Numbered from the stretch's first letter, positions 1 through 8,229 are shown. The stretch: 64,000 bases of DNA from Mesobacillus jeotgali (GCF_014856545.2 NZ_CP109811.1:1110001-1174000), one strand, 5' to 3'. Program-made: numbers and translations. Notes: generated by a model from the sequence alone, not told the origin.

Positions 1-209
1 ATTAATCGGAGGTCGAAGATGAAATGAGGACTGCCAATCACCGTAAAAGACATACAAAACAGGATTTGAATTCCGCCCAGTATAACGATGAGGATCTTAG
101 CGTGCTTCCGATATAAGTTTGGGAATCTGCTGACGATAATGTATTGGAACACAAATGTAGTAAACAGGATGAAGATCAGATTCAATACAAGAACTGTTAA
201 TTGGTCCAT
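1..209 (-). CDS. N-terminal fragment of an integral membrane protein (sensor-like)
   Basis: The reading frame starts at an ATG (complement of 207-209) and runs off the left window edge, so only about 69 residues are visible. They begin MDQLTVLVLNLIFILF and give two hydrophobic stretches (residues about 5-25 and 38-58) separated by a short basic loop (RFPNLYRKH). This looks like the first helices of the 5TM receptor module found ahead of histidine kinase or GGDEF outputs in Bacillaceae, but the output domain is outside the window, so the function is an inference. The upstream ribosome site is weak (GGAG about 7 bases before the ATG). Confidence 0.55.
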   Translation of the reverse strand, partial: MDQLTVLVLNLIFILFTTFVFQYIIVSRFPNLYRKHAKILIVILGGIQILFCMSFTVIGSPHFIFDLRL

Positions 210-558
210 AGTCTTAATCTCCAGTCGACAAGGAGCCACCTGCTCCATCAAAAGATAGTTCTATTAAAAAACAAATTATTCAAATATATTACTTTTACTT
301 TAACACATAATTGATCATAGTTGCTTTTTTTTTACCTGAAAGTGGATGTCCCCAATAGTTCACTGATTGCCAAACTTTTTTTCAGTTGTGAGGCGGTATA
401 ATCTATAGATAATTACATGAAAATTCAATGTGTATGTACAAAATAGTGTCAAGCATGAATAGTTTTTTCGCTAAAACAGACAGCTAAAAGCGGATTATTG
501 GATACGCTTCATAGCTTGGCGTTATACTAATTTTACAAAATACTACAGGAGGTAAAAA
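210..558. other. 349-bp intergenic region with possible promoters
   Basis: A non-coding stretch between the divergent membrane protein and the glutaredoxin gene. It is AT-rich and contains a TATAAT at about 398-403 and a TATACT at 523-528; the latter is well placed for the glutaredoxin gene at 559, with a poor -35 (TTGGAT, 19-bp spacing). No convincing small ORF or repeat was seen. Confidence 0.4.
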
Positions 559-840
559 ATGACCAAAAGCTCATTAACCCTTTTCACCCGGCCAATGTGA
601 ACAGATTGCCAGGAAGCGAAGGAGTTTCTTTCGCAGAATCATATACCGTATGAAGAAATCAATGTCCAGGGTGAGCCTGAACAGGAAAAAAAACTTAAAG
701 AGCAGACAGGTACAGCGATTGTACCAGCGTTTATTTTTACAAGCGCGAAGCTCTTTTTCATGAAAGACAAGAAGGTACTGATCGGATTCGAAAATAACCG
801 GAGCGAAATAGAAAAACTGGCCGAAAAATTGAAGCAGTAA
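559..840 (+). CDS. Glutaredoxin-like protein with in-frame UGA (candidate selenoprotein)
   Basis: The ATG at 559 follows a strong site (ACAGGAGGT). Codons 1-13 read MTKSSLTLFTRPM, codon 14 is TGA (598-600), and the same frame then continues uninterrupted for 79 codons to TAA at 840. The continuation begins TDCQEAKEFL. Reading TGA as selenocysteine gives a 93-residue thioredoxin-fold protein with active site U-T-D-C where glutaredoxins have C-x-x-C. The cis-Pro region (TGTAIVPAFIF, about residues 50-60) and a C-terminal helix follow, a normal length for the family. A 7-bp hairpin sits 22 nt after the TGA. A role as thiol-disulfide reductant is inferred from the family. The alternative is a pseudogene made by one Cys-to-TGA change. 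The gene ends in its own terminator and appears monocistronic. Confidence 0.7.
616..634 (+). promoter_or_regulatory. SECIS-like hairpin downstream of the in-frame UGA
   Basis: Bases 616-622 (GCGAAGG) pair with 628-634 (CTTTCGC), giving 7 pairs including one G-U and a 5-nt loop AGTTT. The loop begins 22 nt after the TGA and has G as its second base. This fits the known bacterial SECIS rules: a stem-loop within the coding region, loop about 16-37 nt from the UGA, and G in the first two loop positions. SelB binding is inferred; the sequence alone cannot show it. Confidence 0.55.
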
Positions 841-850
841 AAAGACAGGT

Positions 851-885
851 GAGGGTCCGAGTGATAAATTCGGAGCCTCTTTTTC
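851..885 (+). terminator. Rho-independent terminator of the glutaredoxin gene
   Basis: GAGGGTCCGA and TCGGAGCCTC form a 10-position stem with one mismatch around a 9-nt loop, followed by TTTTTC. Confidence 0.8.
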
Positions 886-975
886 TGTTGAGGCAAAATT
901 TTCTCTGACATGGAACCTTCTGGACCAACATAAATTATAATATATAATCTTATGAAGAAGGAGGATAACAACTTT

Positions 976-1013
976 AATTCCGAGTTGACTTATCAGAATA
1001 CATGTATTATATT
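976..1013 (+). promoter_or_regulatory. Sigma-A promoter of tcyP with a possible CymR half-site
   Basis: TTGACT at 985-990 and TATATT at 1008-1013 are separated by 17 bp. AATTCC just upstream (977-982) resembles part of the CymR operator known at B. subtilis cystine-uptake genes; that assignment is an inference from one half-site. Confidence 0.5.
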
Positions 1014-1045
1014 ATTCGAGAATGATAAATTAGGGGGGAAAGACA

Positions 1046-2434
1046 GTGACAACTGGACTTGTTATTTTAAATATTGCAGTTATGCTAGGCATCATTTTTG
1101 TTCTTTTTTATATGCAAAAGAAACATGTATCTTTTTCTAAACGAGTATTCATTGCACTTGGAATAGGGATTGTTTTCGGTTTTGCCTTGCAATTCATTTA
1201 TGGAGCGGGATCGGAAGTTATTATGAAGAGTGCTGACTGGTTCTCGATTGTGGGAAGCGGTTATGTAAAGTTCTTGCAAATGATCGTTATGCCGCTAGTA
1301 TTTATATCGATTTTGGCTGCTTTCACAAAGCTTAAGCTGACCAGTAACATCGGTAAAATCAGTACATTGATTCTTGGGCTGCTGGTGGGTACAACTGCTG
1401 TTGCCGCAGCGGTCGGGATTGCTACTGCGGTTGGTTTCGACCTTGAAGCGGTACAGATCACGCAGGGCGAGGCAGAACAAGCACGTGCTGAGAAGCTGGA
1501 GGAAACGTATGGAGGAATTGAAGGGCGCACAATGCCACAGCAAATTCTTGATCTCTTGCCAGCCAATCCATTTCTTGACTTCACTGGGGCACGACCAACA
1601 TCAACAATATCTGTCGTTATTTTCGCGGCATTCCTGGGAATTGCATACCTTGGAGTCAGGAGAAAGTCTCCTGACCAGGCAGAGCTTTTTGCCAAAATTG
1701 TCGATGCATTTTATGCGGTCATCATGAGGGTGGTCACGCTAATCCTGCGCCTGACTCCATATGGAGTTCTTGCAATCATGACAAAGACCGTTGCCTTAAG
1801 TGATTTCGACGCAATCTTAAAACTAGGTAAATTCGTAGCAGCTTCATATGTTGCGCTTGCAATCATGTTCATCATCCATTTACTGTTACTTACGATTGCT
1901 GGTTTGAATCCAGTCACATATGTTAAAAAAGCATTTCCGGTTCTCGCGTTCGCCTTCACATCAAGAACGAGTGCCGGGGCATTGCCGTTGAATATCAAAA
2001 CTCAACGCTCTCTGGGAGTACCTGAAGGGATTGCAAACTTTGCCGGTTCATTCGGCTTATCGATCGGGCAAAACGGCTGTGCCGGGATTTATCCTGCGAT
2101 GCTGGCAGTTATGATTGCACCGTCGGTTGGTGTTGACCCATTGACACCATCATTCATCGCAACCGTGATCGCGATCGTAGCTATCAGCTCATTCGGAGTT
2201 GCAGGAGTCGGTGGTGGTGCGACATTTGCGGCGTTATTAGTACTTTCAGCGTTGAACCTGCCGGTTGCCCTTGCTGGGTTGCTGATTTCCATCGAACCAT
2301 TGATTGATATGGGGCGTACCGCTGTAAATGTGAGCGGCTCGATGACTTCGGGTATCCTCACAAGCAGAATCACAAAAGAAATCGATTCATCCACCTATAC
2401 AGATATGAATCAAAAAATTGAAGCAGAAGCTTAA
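1046..2434 (+). CDS. tcyP: L-cystine:sodium/proton symporter TcyP
   Basis: A 462-residue membrane protein of the dicarboxylate/amino-acid:cation symporter family. It starts at GTG after AGGGGGGAAAG. The N-terminal helix is followed by YMQKKHVSFSKRVFIALG, and the C-terminal half carries the family re-entrant loop features (FAFTSRTSAGALPLNIKTQ, about 303-321; SIGQNGCAGIYPAM, about 342-355) and the substrate-site helix DMGRTAVNVSGS (about 425-436). These segments and the length match B. subtilis TcyP, which imports L-cystine for sulfur supply. The gene is monocistronic, with a good sigma-A promoter and possible CymR site upstream and a dispersed repeat plus bidirectional terminator downstream. 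Confidence 0.88.
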   Translation: MTTGLVILNIAVMLGIIFVLFYMQKKHVSFSKRVFIALGIGIVFGFALQFIYGAGSEVIMKSADWFSIVGSGYVKFLQMIVMPLVFISILAAFTKLKLTSNIGKISTLILGLLVGTTAVAAAVGIATAVGFDLEAVQITQGEAEQARAEKLEETYGGIEGRTMPQQILDLLPANPFLDFTGARPTSTISVVIFAAFLGIAYLGVRRKSPDQAELFAKIVDAFYAVIMRVVTLILRLTPYGVLAIMTKTVALSDFDAILKLGKFVAASYVALAIMFIIHLLLLTIAGLNPVTYVKKAFPVLAFAFTSRTSAGALPLNIKTQRSLGVPEGIANFAGSFGLSIGQNGCAGIYPAMLAVMIAPSVGVDPLTPSFIATVIAIVAISSFGVAGVGGGATFAALLVLSALNLPVALAGLLISIEPLIDMGRTAVNVSGSMTSGILTSRITKEIDSSTYTDMNQKIEAEA

Positions 2435-2437
2435 TTA

Positions 2438-2677
2438 GAAAAGCGCAAGCGCCTCGTTCAGCCCCGACAAGCGCTGGAGGGCCGACCAGTGAAGTCGCTC
2501 TTTGACTTCATTGGGCGGACTGAAATCGAAAAGTATAGCCGACTGCACAGAAACGCAGAAACTGGAGACTCCGACAAAGAAGCGCTTTTTGCTTCTGCCG
2601 GCGGAGTTGAAGTTTCGGAGTTTCTAGGAGGCGAAACTAGACAAACGTCTCGAGGGGCTAGGCGCTGGAGCTAGACA
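2438..2677. repeat. Structured 240-bp intergenic repeat element (Bacillaceae-type)
   Basis: The element begins AAGCGCAAGCGCCTCG and ends CGAGGGGCTAGGCGCTGGAG. Its ends are complementary: AGCGCC and AGCCCC on the left pair with GGGGCT and GGCGCT on the right. Internal hairpins include TGAAGTC/GACTTCA (about 2490-2510) and GAAGC/GCTTC. The 62-codon ORF inside has no protein-like features. I recall similar end sequences as multicopy intergenic repeats in Bacillus-related genomes, but only one copy is visible here. Confidence 0.6.
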
Positions 2678-2717
2678 GTAATATTAGTACACCAGTTGAT
2701 CTAAATAACGAAATAGT

Positions 2718-2750
2718 GAAAGCCAGCCAAGAAACTTTGGCTGGCTTTCT
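2718..2750. terminator. Bidirectional terminator between tcyP and the yitT-family gene
   Basis: GAAAGCCAGCCAA pairs with TTGGCTGGCTTTC around a 5-6 nt loop, with T/A-rich flanks on both sides. Confidence 0.75.
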
Positions 2751-2770
2751 GCTTTCTATTTTCTGGAAAA

Positions 2771-3346
2771 TCAATGAACGATATCCCGTTTAATCACACA
2801 CAATGAGGTCATTAATCCCACGCAGGTAATCGTAAGCAGCGAAAAGATGAATTTTTCCATTCCAATTATCTTCAACCCTGACAAAACTACTATTCCATCT
2901 ATTAAGAAAATCAAGATCCCGACGTTTACAGGGAAAAATTTATGAACCAACTGGGCTAATAAGTCCGTCCCGCCGGTACTCGTTTCATAGCGGAGCATCA
3001 AGCCAATTCCGCAGCCAACCAAGATTCCTCCCAGGATTGCGCTGGGGAGGATGCCCAGGTGAATTCCTTTTTCAACAGGTGCGAATAAATCGATGAAAAA
3101 GCTTGATACCAATAAGCCATTCAAGCTATGAAAAAAGTATTTCCTTTCCAATATCCAGGCCAATACGTATAGAGGGATACTCAGGAGGATCATCGTAAGG
3201 CCAGTAGGAAATCCATGAAAATAGTGAATGATCAACCCAATGCCAATCATGCCGCCGTCCAGGAGATGGTGTGGGACGAGAAAGCCATTCACACCTACTC
3301 CCAGCAATATGCTTCCTACAAGTACAGCAAGAACTTTTCCTGTCAT
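2771..3346 (-). CDS. YitT family membrane protein without DUF2179 domain
   Basis: A 191-residue polytopic membrane protein with about five or six hydrophobic segments. The family signature LRYETSTGGTDLLAQLVHK lies at about residues 118-136, and the N-terminus carries GVGVNGFLVPHHLLDGGMIG, both typical of YitT membrane domains. Full-length YitT proteins add a cytoplasmic DUF2179 domain; here the protein stops soon after the last helix (CVIKRDIVH), so it belongs to the short branch. Its transport role, if any, is unknown. It is transcribed alone toward the terminator shared with tcyP. Confidence 0.75.
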   Translation of the reverse strand: MTGKVLAVLVGSILLGVGVNGFLVPHHLLDGGMIGIGLIIHYFHGFPTGLTMILLSIPLYVLAWILERKYFFHSLNGLLVSSFFIDLFAPVEKGIHLGILPSAILGGILVGCGIGLMLRYETSTGGTDLLAQLVHKFFPVNVGILIFLIDGIVVLSGLKIIGMEKFIFSLLTITCVGLMTSLCVIKRDIVH

Positions 3347-3472
3347 TCGAAATCACCAGCCTTGTCCTTCTCCCATTATTTCTATGTAAAAAGACAAGCA
3401 TTAGAACTCAGAAATAAACTGTAATATTCCGCTTTGAGATGGAACTGCCCAACAATAAATCAATCGTTAAGA

Positions 3473-3500
3473 TAAAAAAAGAACCCGCATCGGCAGGTTC
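3473..3500 (-). terminator. Terminator of the NCS2 permease gene
   Basis: On the minus strand GAACCTGC and GCGGGTTC form an 8-bp stem (one G-U) with a 4-nt loop, followed by seven T residues. Confidence 0.8.
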
Positions 3501-3517
3501 GGTAGTGTATCAAAATC

Positions 3518-4819
3518 TTAGTGTGGCAGGAATGCCAACTGGTAAAAGAACAGCACTGCAAAAACGTAAAGCAGCGGGTGGACATCACGCCATTGTCCTT
3601 TTACAACTTTGAGTAAAGGATAGGAAATGAATCCAAGCGCGATTCCAGTTGCAATGCTTGATGTTAACGGCATGCTTAGGATGATTAGGAATGCAGGGAA
3701 GGCTTCATCAAGTTCGTCCCAGCTGATTTGAGAGATGCTTCCCATCATCAGGCTGCCGACAATGATCAGTGCTGGAGCAGTAATAGCTGACAAACCGGAA
3801 ACTGCGCTTACAAGCGGTCCAAAGAAAGCAGCAGCGATGAACAAACCAGCAACCGTCAGCGAAGTAAGTCCGGTACGTCCTCCCGCAGCAACACCTGAGG
3901 ATGATTCAATGTAAGCCGTCGTCGGGCTTGTTCCGAACATAGCACCAGCTGCAGTCGCGATCGAGTCAGACAGCAATGCTTCTCTTGCGCGAGGCATAGA
4001 ATTTCCTTTCATCAATCCTGCCTGGTGGGCTACACCGATCATTGTGCCGGTAGTATCAAAAATCGTCACCAGGATAAAAGAGAAGACGACAGCGTATAAG
4101 CTGTTCTGTATAACATCCATCAACGCTGTCCACGGATTCAGGACAATCATACCTTCAGGCAGAGATGGCATCGACATAAAACCTTCCTTGAAATCCAGTT
4201 GGCCTGTGAAGAAGGCGATCAATGCAGTAACGACCATTCCCAGGAACAAAGCTCCATTCACTTTTAGCACCATTAAGATGAGTGTAACAGCAAGTCCAAT
4301 TAATGCCAGAAGTGCAGATGGGGAATGCAAATCCCCAAGGCCGACCAGGTTTGACGGATGATCGGTAATGATTCCTGTAAGACGCAAACCGATAAAAGCA
4401 ATGAAAAGGCCAATACCTGCCGTTATACCATGCTTTAAGTTGGCTGGAATTGCTTCGATCAATTTTTCGCGGAAAGGTGTCAGGGATAAGATCACAAATA
4501 TTAAGCCCGCGATAAAAACAGCAGCGAACGCAGTCTCATATGTTATGTTCTGGTTATTGCCGACAACAGAATAGGCAAAGTAAGCATTCAGCCCCATACC
4601 CGGAGCGATTGCGATTGGATAATTAGCAAATAAGGCCATCCAAAGCGTTCCAATCACCGCAGCGATGATTGTCGCAGTAAACACTTGTTCAAAGGGAACA
4701 CCGGCATCAGCGAGAATAATAGGGTTGACCACGACGATATAAACCATTGTGAAAAAAGTCGTTAAGCCGGCCATCATTTCTGTTTTTATATTCGTGTTGT
4801 TCTCTTTTAATTTAAACAT
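3518..4819 (-). CDS. NCS2 family purine permease (hypoxanthine/guanine/adenine type)
   Basis: A 433-residue transporter. I place the start at the ATG whose complement is 4817-4819 because GGAGGAACTC lies directly upstream; a longer frame adds 12 residues with no ribosome site. NCS2/AzgA-type motifs are visible: GLTTFFTMVYIVVVNP near the N-terminus, APGMGLNAYFAY (about 72-83), FDTTGTMIGVAHQAGL (about 252-267) and TSPTTAYIESSSGVAAGGRTG (about 300-320). This matches the PbuG/PbuO group, which imports purine bases by proton symport. Upstream is a long spacer holding a 52-bp repeat array; no purine riboswitch consensus was found, though an AACGAATATT sequence at about 4868-4877 could be a degenerate PurR box. 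Confidence 0.85.
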   Translation of the reverse strand: MFKLKENNTNIKTEMMAGLTTFFTMVYIVVVNPIILADAGVPFEQVFTATIIAAVIGTLWMALFANYPIAIAPGMGLNAYFAYSVVGNNQNITYETAFAAVFIAGLIFVILSLTPFREKLIEAIPANLKHGITAGIGLFIAFIGLRLTGIITDHPSNLVGLGDLHSPSALLALIGLAVTLILMVLKVNGALFLGMVVTALIAFFTGQLDFKEGFMSMPSLPEGMIVLNPWTALMDVIQNSLYAVVFSFILVTIFDTTGTMIGVAHQAGLMKGNSMPRAREALLSDSIATAAGAMFGTSPTTAYIESSSGVAAGGRTGLTSLTVAGLFIAAAFFGPLVSAVSGLSAITAPALIIVGSLMMGSISQISWDELDEAFPAFLIILSMPLTSSIATGIALGFISYPLLKVVKGQWRDVHPLLYVFAVLFFYQLAFLPH

Positions 4820-4937
4820 GAGTTCCTCCAAAATACGAACGATTTTTAAACACAATAAATATAATATTCGTTTTTAAGTAGATTTACAAGGGGGAATTTA
4901 AAGAAAATCAATTATTTGCAGTCAGGGAGGTTGTAAC

Positions 4938-5250
4938 CCTTATGCATGTATTAGATTCCCCTAAAAGGGAGAATTGATTAAATAGATATCCTTATGCAAG
5001 GCATCGGGCTGCTATAAGGTAACAATCAAGAGGTAAACGTACCCTTATGCGAGGGATCGGGCTGCTATAAGGTAACATTTAAGAGGCAAACGTGCCTTAG
5101 GCAAGACATCGGGCTGCTATAAGGTAACAATCAAGAGGTAAACGTGCCCTTATTAGACGATTTCCCTCTACGTAAGTGTACTGTTCGACCATACCGATCG
5201 CCTTAGGCACCGATATTTTTCCCCATAAGGATACCGATCAAAGCGAGAAG
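4938..5250. repeat. Tandem array 1: six units with 52-53 bp period
   Basis: CCTTA begins each unit at 4938, 4990, 5043, 5095, 5148 and 5201 (spacings 52, 53, 52, 53, 53). Units 2-4 are nearly identical: CCTTAT, an 18-nt segment containing ATCGGGCTGCT, ATAAGG, then a spacer ending AAGAGGNAAACG. CCTTAT and ATAAGG are inverted repeats, so each unit can form a hairpin. Outer units are degenerate but keep the phase; the last keeps CCTTA and ATAAGG. No ORF spans the array. Confidence 0.85.
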
Positions 5251-5304
5251 TTATATAATGCTGTTTCCATAATAGAGAGAGAACATTCGAAACGTAATGC
5301 GCGT

Positions 5305-5354
5305 AAAAAAAAGACTGCAGATATAAGCCTTTTCCAGCGTTCGTCTGCAGTCTT
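5305..5354 (-). terminator. Terminator of the DHODH-like fusion gene
   Basis: On the minus strand AAGACTGCAGA and TCTGCAGTCTT form a perfect 11-bp stem with a 22-nt loop, followed by TTTTTTT. Confidence 0.8.
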
Positions 5355-5359
5355 AAATG

Positions 5360-7186
5360 TCATATCTGTTTAAAGTAATCTTTCGTCAGCACCAAGCCTC
5401 CAATATACAACGCTAGTGCAAAATAAGCAGGCAGCAGGTGGATAAAATCAATATAACCGATATAGAAATGTGTGAAAATTCCTGCCGCAAACGCTGGAAT
5501 CCCACCAATCATGAAGGTTCTCCATACCCAGGCAGAACCTTCGTGGAATCCCCAAAGTGAGAGCGTTAGAACCAGCAGGCCAACACTGAAGAGTGCACTG
5601 CCAAAGCCTGCGCGGTCATGGGCAATGACGGGAATCAGTTTTTCATTCAGTGCGTTCAATTGCTCGGGAGTCATGCAAATATATTTCAGGTCGGTATCGA
5701 CAAAGACAGATGTTACGCCAATTGTTGATATCACAACCCCACCGAGCACAAACGAGAACCCAAGGATGACAAACAGAAGCTGTCCATACACTGCTTTTTT
5801 CCAGGAAGGTGTGTTTTCGCGATTTTTGGAAGCGGGCGACTGATTTGCTTTGCGTGTCTTTACGAACCCGGTGATGTAAAAAGGAAGCAGAATGAGCCAA
5901 AACAATCCGTGCAGCCAGTCAAAATAACCAAATCCCAGGAATAGCAAAATCCCAAGGAATCCGGTAATCGCCCCGATATTAAAGGCTCTTCTTGCCCAGT
6001 GCAGTCCGTAGCGAATTCCGTGCCGGGCCAGCTGCATATAAATGTACCCGCCTGATATCATCGTTCCGGCCAGCGTCATCCGGTCATGTGACATGAATTT
6101 ATAAAGATTTGGGTTATAGGCCATCAATTCAAGCCTGGTCATTTGCATGAATGCTTCATCATAAAAGAGAATTACCTTCGTGAAACTGAAGAATAAGACC
6201 GCCGATCCTCCAAGCAGGATAAACAGCCCGAACAGCCAGTACCAGATCCAGCCTGGAAGTATTTTTTGCCCGGCTCCCTGTTCGTCCATGAGCGCCTCGT
6301 TGATTCTTTTTGGCAAACCAGGTCCTGATGCGACATAGCCTCCGGACAGGAAGACCAGCCCCGCGCCGGCTTCAAACAGAGCGAGCGCATCAGCAGGCTG
6401 GGCAACTCCTCCGGAAGTGATGACAGGTATATCAATTTCGTTTTTTATTAAGTTTAAAGCATGAACCATACCGTCTGACTGTTGGAGTGGCAAGACCTGT
6501 TTGCCGCCCCTTAAAATACGGTCTTCTTCAATCATGAATCCGTCCGCAAATTGGCTTGCTGATTTGAGCTTTAAAAGATTGTCAGCTACCATCGAATGCC
6601 TGATTGCTAAAAGGACGGGCTTGCTTTCAAGAACCGTTTTTATATATGTTAGGTCATCGATGCTTTCGATTGAATCAATTTCAATTATGAAGACATCGCC
6701 AGCATCCTTTAAATGCTCAGCAATGATTAGCGGTTCCTCGAGCCGAACCAGGATAGGCACTGTCCTTGAACTTGAATTTGTTAATTTTTTTTTAGCTGCA
6801 ATAAGACCTATCGTTTCGGCACGTTCAGGCAGGACCAAGGCATCCTGTTTTTTTGGAAGACATGCTGCTGAGTCTGGGTCTCTCGAAAATTTGGTGATTG
6901 GACCAACTTCAATGGCACCAAAGCCAAGATTCGGGAAAGCTTTGATCCCTGATAATCTCGGGTCAATCTTCCCGCTTAACCCAACCGGACTATCGAAATG
7001 AAGCCCAAAAAGGTTTCGTGACAATTTTTCCGACGGAGACATATGCCCAAGAAATTCTATGAATGGCCTGCCACCGGGTAGCTGTGAAAGGAGGGACATC
7101 CCGCGATGAATGAATTCCCGTCCTGCGTTCCCGGGCAAAATAGACAGCCATGGTTTAAATAATGGATGATAAGACCAATCCGGCAT
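5360..7186 (-). CDS. DHODH-like TIM-barrel domain fused to a multi-pass membrane domain
   Basis: 608 residues; the ATG is preceded by GGAGGTTACT. Residues 1-300 resemble class 2 dihydroorotate dehydrogenase: FGLHFDSPVGLSGKIDP, the GFGAIEVGPIT strand, and a C-terminal FMN-phosphate region (PVITSGGVAQPADALALFEAGAGLVFLSGG). The usual Asn-x-Ser-Ser-Pro-Asn catalytic segment is absent (FIIEIDSIESIDD is in its place), as is the usual Lys in the following strand. Residues about 310-608 contain roughly seven to eight hydrophobic helices (starting WIWYWLFGLFILLGG) with a periplasmic-type loop. Dihydroorotate oxidation is therefore doubtful; an FMN-binding redox or sensory membrane protein is a better guess. 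Monocistronic on the minus strand. Confidence 0.6.
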   Translation of the reverse strand: MPDWSYHPLFKPWLSILPGNAGREFIHRGMSLLSQLPGGRPFIEFLGHMSPSEKLSRNLFGLHFDSPVGLSGKIDPRLSGIKAFPNLGFGAIEVGPITKFSRDPDSAACLPKKQDALVLPERAETIGLIAAKKKLTNSSSRTVPILVRLEEPLIIAEHLKDAGDVFIIEIDSIESIDDLTYIKTVLESKPVLLAIRHSMVADNLLKLKSASQFADGFMIEEDRILRGGKQVLPLQQSDGMVHALNLIKNEIDIPVITSGGVAQPADALALFEAGAGLVFLSGGYVASGPGLPKRINEALMDEQGAGQKILPGWIWYWLFGLFILLGGSAVLFFSFTKVILFYDEAFMQMTRLELMAYNPNLYKFMSHDRMTLAGTMISGGYIYMQLARHGIRYGLHWARRAFNIGAITGFLGILLFLGFGYFDWLHGLFWLILLPFYITGFVKTRKANQSPASKNRENTPSWKKAVYGQLLFVILGFSFVLGGVVISTIGVTSVFVDTDLKYICMTPEQLNALNEKLIPVIAHDRAGFGSALFSVGLLVLTLSLWGFHEGSAWVWRTFMIGGIPAFAAGIFTHFYIGYIDFIHLLPAYFALALYIGGLVLTKDYFKQI

Positions 7187-7333
7187 AGTAACCTCCAGAA
7201 TTTATGGCATTACTCTTATTCTATCGTACCTTATCCATTCTGTGGCAAGTAGCCTTTATAATTTTTAAGTACGAATAAAAAGAAAAGCTTCAAGCTAAAA
7301 TAGGGGAGAAAAAATGATTGCGGAGGTAACAAT

Positions 7334-7516
7334 ATGGATTTGAATCGTATAAAACAAATACTGTCATCGTCTGCGGAAATAGATGTCACATACAACGGTG
7401 CATCTGTGTGGATTGACCATTTAAATGAAGATGGACGTACGGCCACTGTCCACCTGCGCGGCCCGCTGGAAGAAAGGACAACCGTCGAAATTACTGAGCT
7501 GCAAGAAAGATCTTAA
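7334..7516 (+). CDS. sspH: Small acid-soluble spore protein H type (SspH family)
   Basis: A 60-residue protein beginning MDLNRIKQILSSSAEIDV after GCGGAGGTAACAAT. It matches the H-type SASP family in length and in its core (VTYNGASVWIDHLNED, RTATVHLRG). These minor spore proteins accumulate in the forespore core. The upstream 100 bases contain a GAATA but no clear -10 for a forespore sigma factor. A terminator follows directly, so the gene is monocistronic. It shares no similarity with the alpha/beta SASP near 56.2 kb. Confidence 0.85.
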   Translation: MDLNRIKQILSSSAEIDVTYNGASVWIDHLNEDGRTATVHLRGPLEERTTVEITELQERS

Positions 7517-7549
7517 GCATTTTCCCATTATAAAGACTATATGACCGTA

Positions 7550-7586
7550 GACCGCCGGAATGCAAAATAGTGTACGGCGGTTTTTC
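7550..7586 (+). terminator. Terminator of sspH
   Basis: ACCGCCG and CGGCGGT form a 7-bp stem around an 18-nt loop, followed by TTTTCTC. Confidence 0.75.
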
Positions 7587-7671
7587 TCTATGGCACAATA
7601 TTTATAATACCTATAGTGGTTTATCTGCTGTAAAAGAGAGGTATTTTTTAAAATCGAAAGGAGAGATGAAA

Positions 7672-8055
7672 ATGTTCCATCATACAATCGAAGTGGACAA
7701 GTCAATGAATGAAGCAGTATCTGCACTTGAGGCAAGCTTGAAAGAGGAGAAATTTGGTGTCCTTTGGTCCCTTAATATGAAGGAGACACTGGCGGGAAAA
7801 GGTGTGGAACTTGACGGTGACTATATCATCCTTGAAGTATGCAATCCGCATGAAGCGAAAAGAGTACTTGAAAAGAATCCTATCGTAAGCTATTTTCTCC
7901 CTTGTAAAATTGTGGTTTATAAAGAGAACGGAACGACCAAGGTCGGTCTTCCAAAGCCAACTGAATTGATTAAATTTGTAGAAAATGATGACCTGCAAGC
8001 TATTGCGGCAGACATTGAAAAAAGGTTAATCGGAGCAATTAACAATATAAAGTAA
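7672..8055 (+). CDS. DUF302 domain-containing protein
   Basis: A 127-residue soluble protein. The start ATG at 7672 is 8 nt after GGAG; the frame extends upstream without a ribosome site. The sequence has the DUF302 pattern: an N-terminal strand (FHHTIEVDKSMNEAVSALEAS), FGVLWSLNMKETLAGKG, ILEVCNPHEAKRVLEKNP, and a C-terminal part ending in a helix (IEKRLIGAINNIK). DUF302 proteins are small alpha/beta proteins of unsettled function, sometimes linked to redox or heme chemistry. Monocistronic with a strong terminator 15 bp after the stop. Confidence 0.8.
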   Translation: MFHHTIEVDKSMNEAVSALEASLKEEKFGVLWSLNMKETLAGKGVELDGDYIILEVCNPHEAKRVLEKNPIVSYFLPCKIVVYKENGTTKVGLPKPTELIKFVENDDLQAIAADIEKRLIGAINNIK

Positions 8056-8067
8056 TTTTAAACGACT

Positions 8068-8097
8068 GAAGTCCGGGAAGTCTTTCCCGGGCTTTTT
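8068..8097 (+). terminator. Terminator of the DUF302 gene
   Basis: AGTCCGGGAA and TTCCCGGGCT form a 10-bp stem (one G-U) with a 4-nt loop followed by TTTTT. Confidence 0.85.
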
Positions 8098-8229
8098 ATG
8101 CGTCCTGAAAAAGGAGATAAGCCCATTTTAAAAAAAGGTATTGTCCGGCTGTTTAGGACAAATTTTTGCCGGGAACTAAAAAACTAATTCAAAAAAATTT
8201 CGGCCGTTGAGCCGTTTATATAGATTTAG

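Noticed and set aside
639..971. Minus-strand 110-codon ORF across the glutaredoxin region
   Set aside because: It is antisense to a well-supported glutaredoxin frame and spans its terminator; the protein looks random.
2489..2674. 62-codon ORF within the dispersed repeat
   Set aside because: It lies wholly within the repeat, has no ribosome site, and its composition is not protein-like.
4820..4937. Purine riboswitch before the NCS2 permease
   Set aside because: The conserved purine-aptamer core was not found on the minus strand; only a weak PurR-box-like sequence remains.
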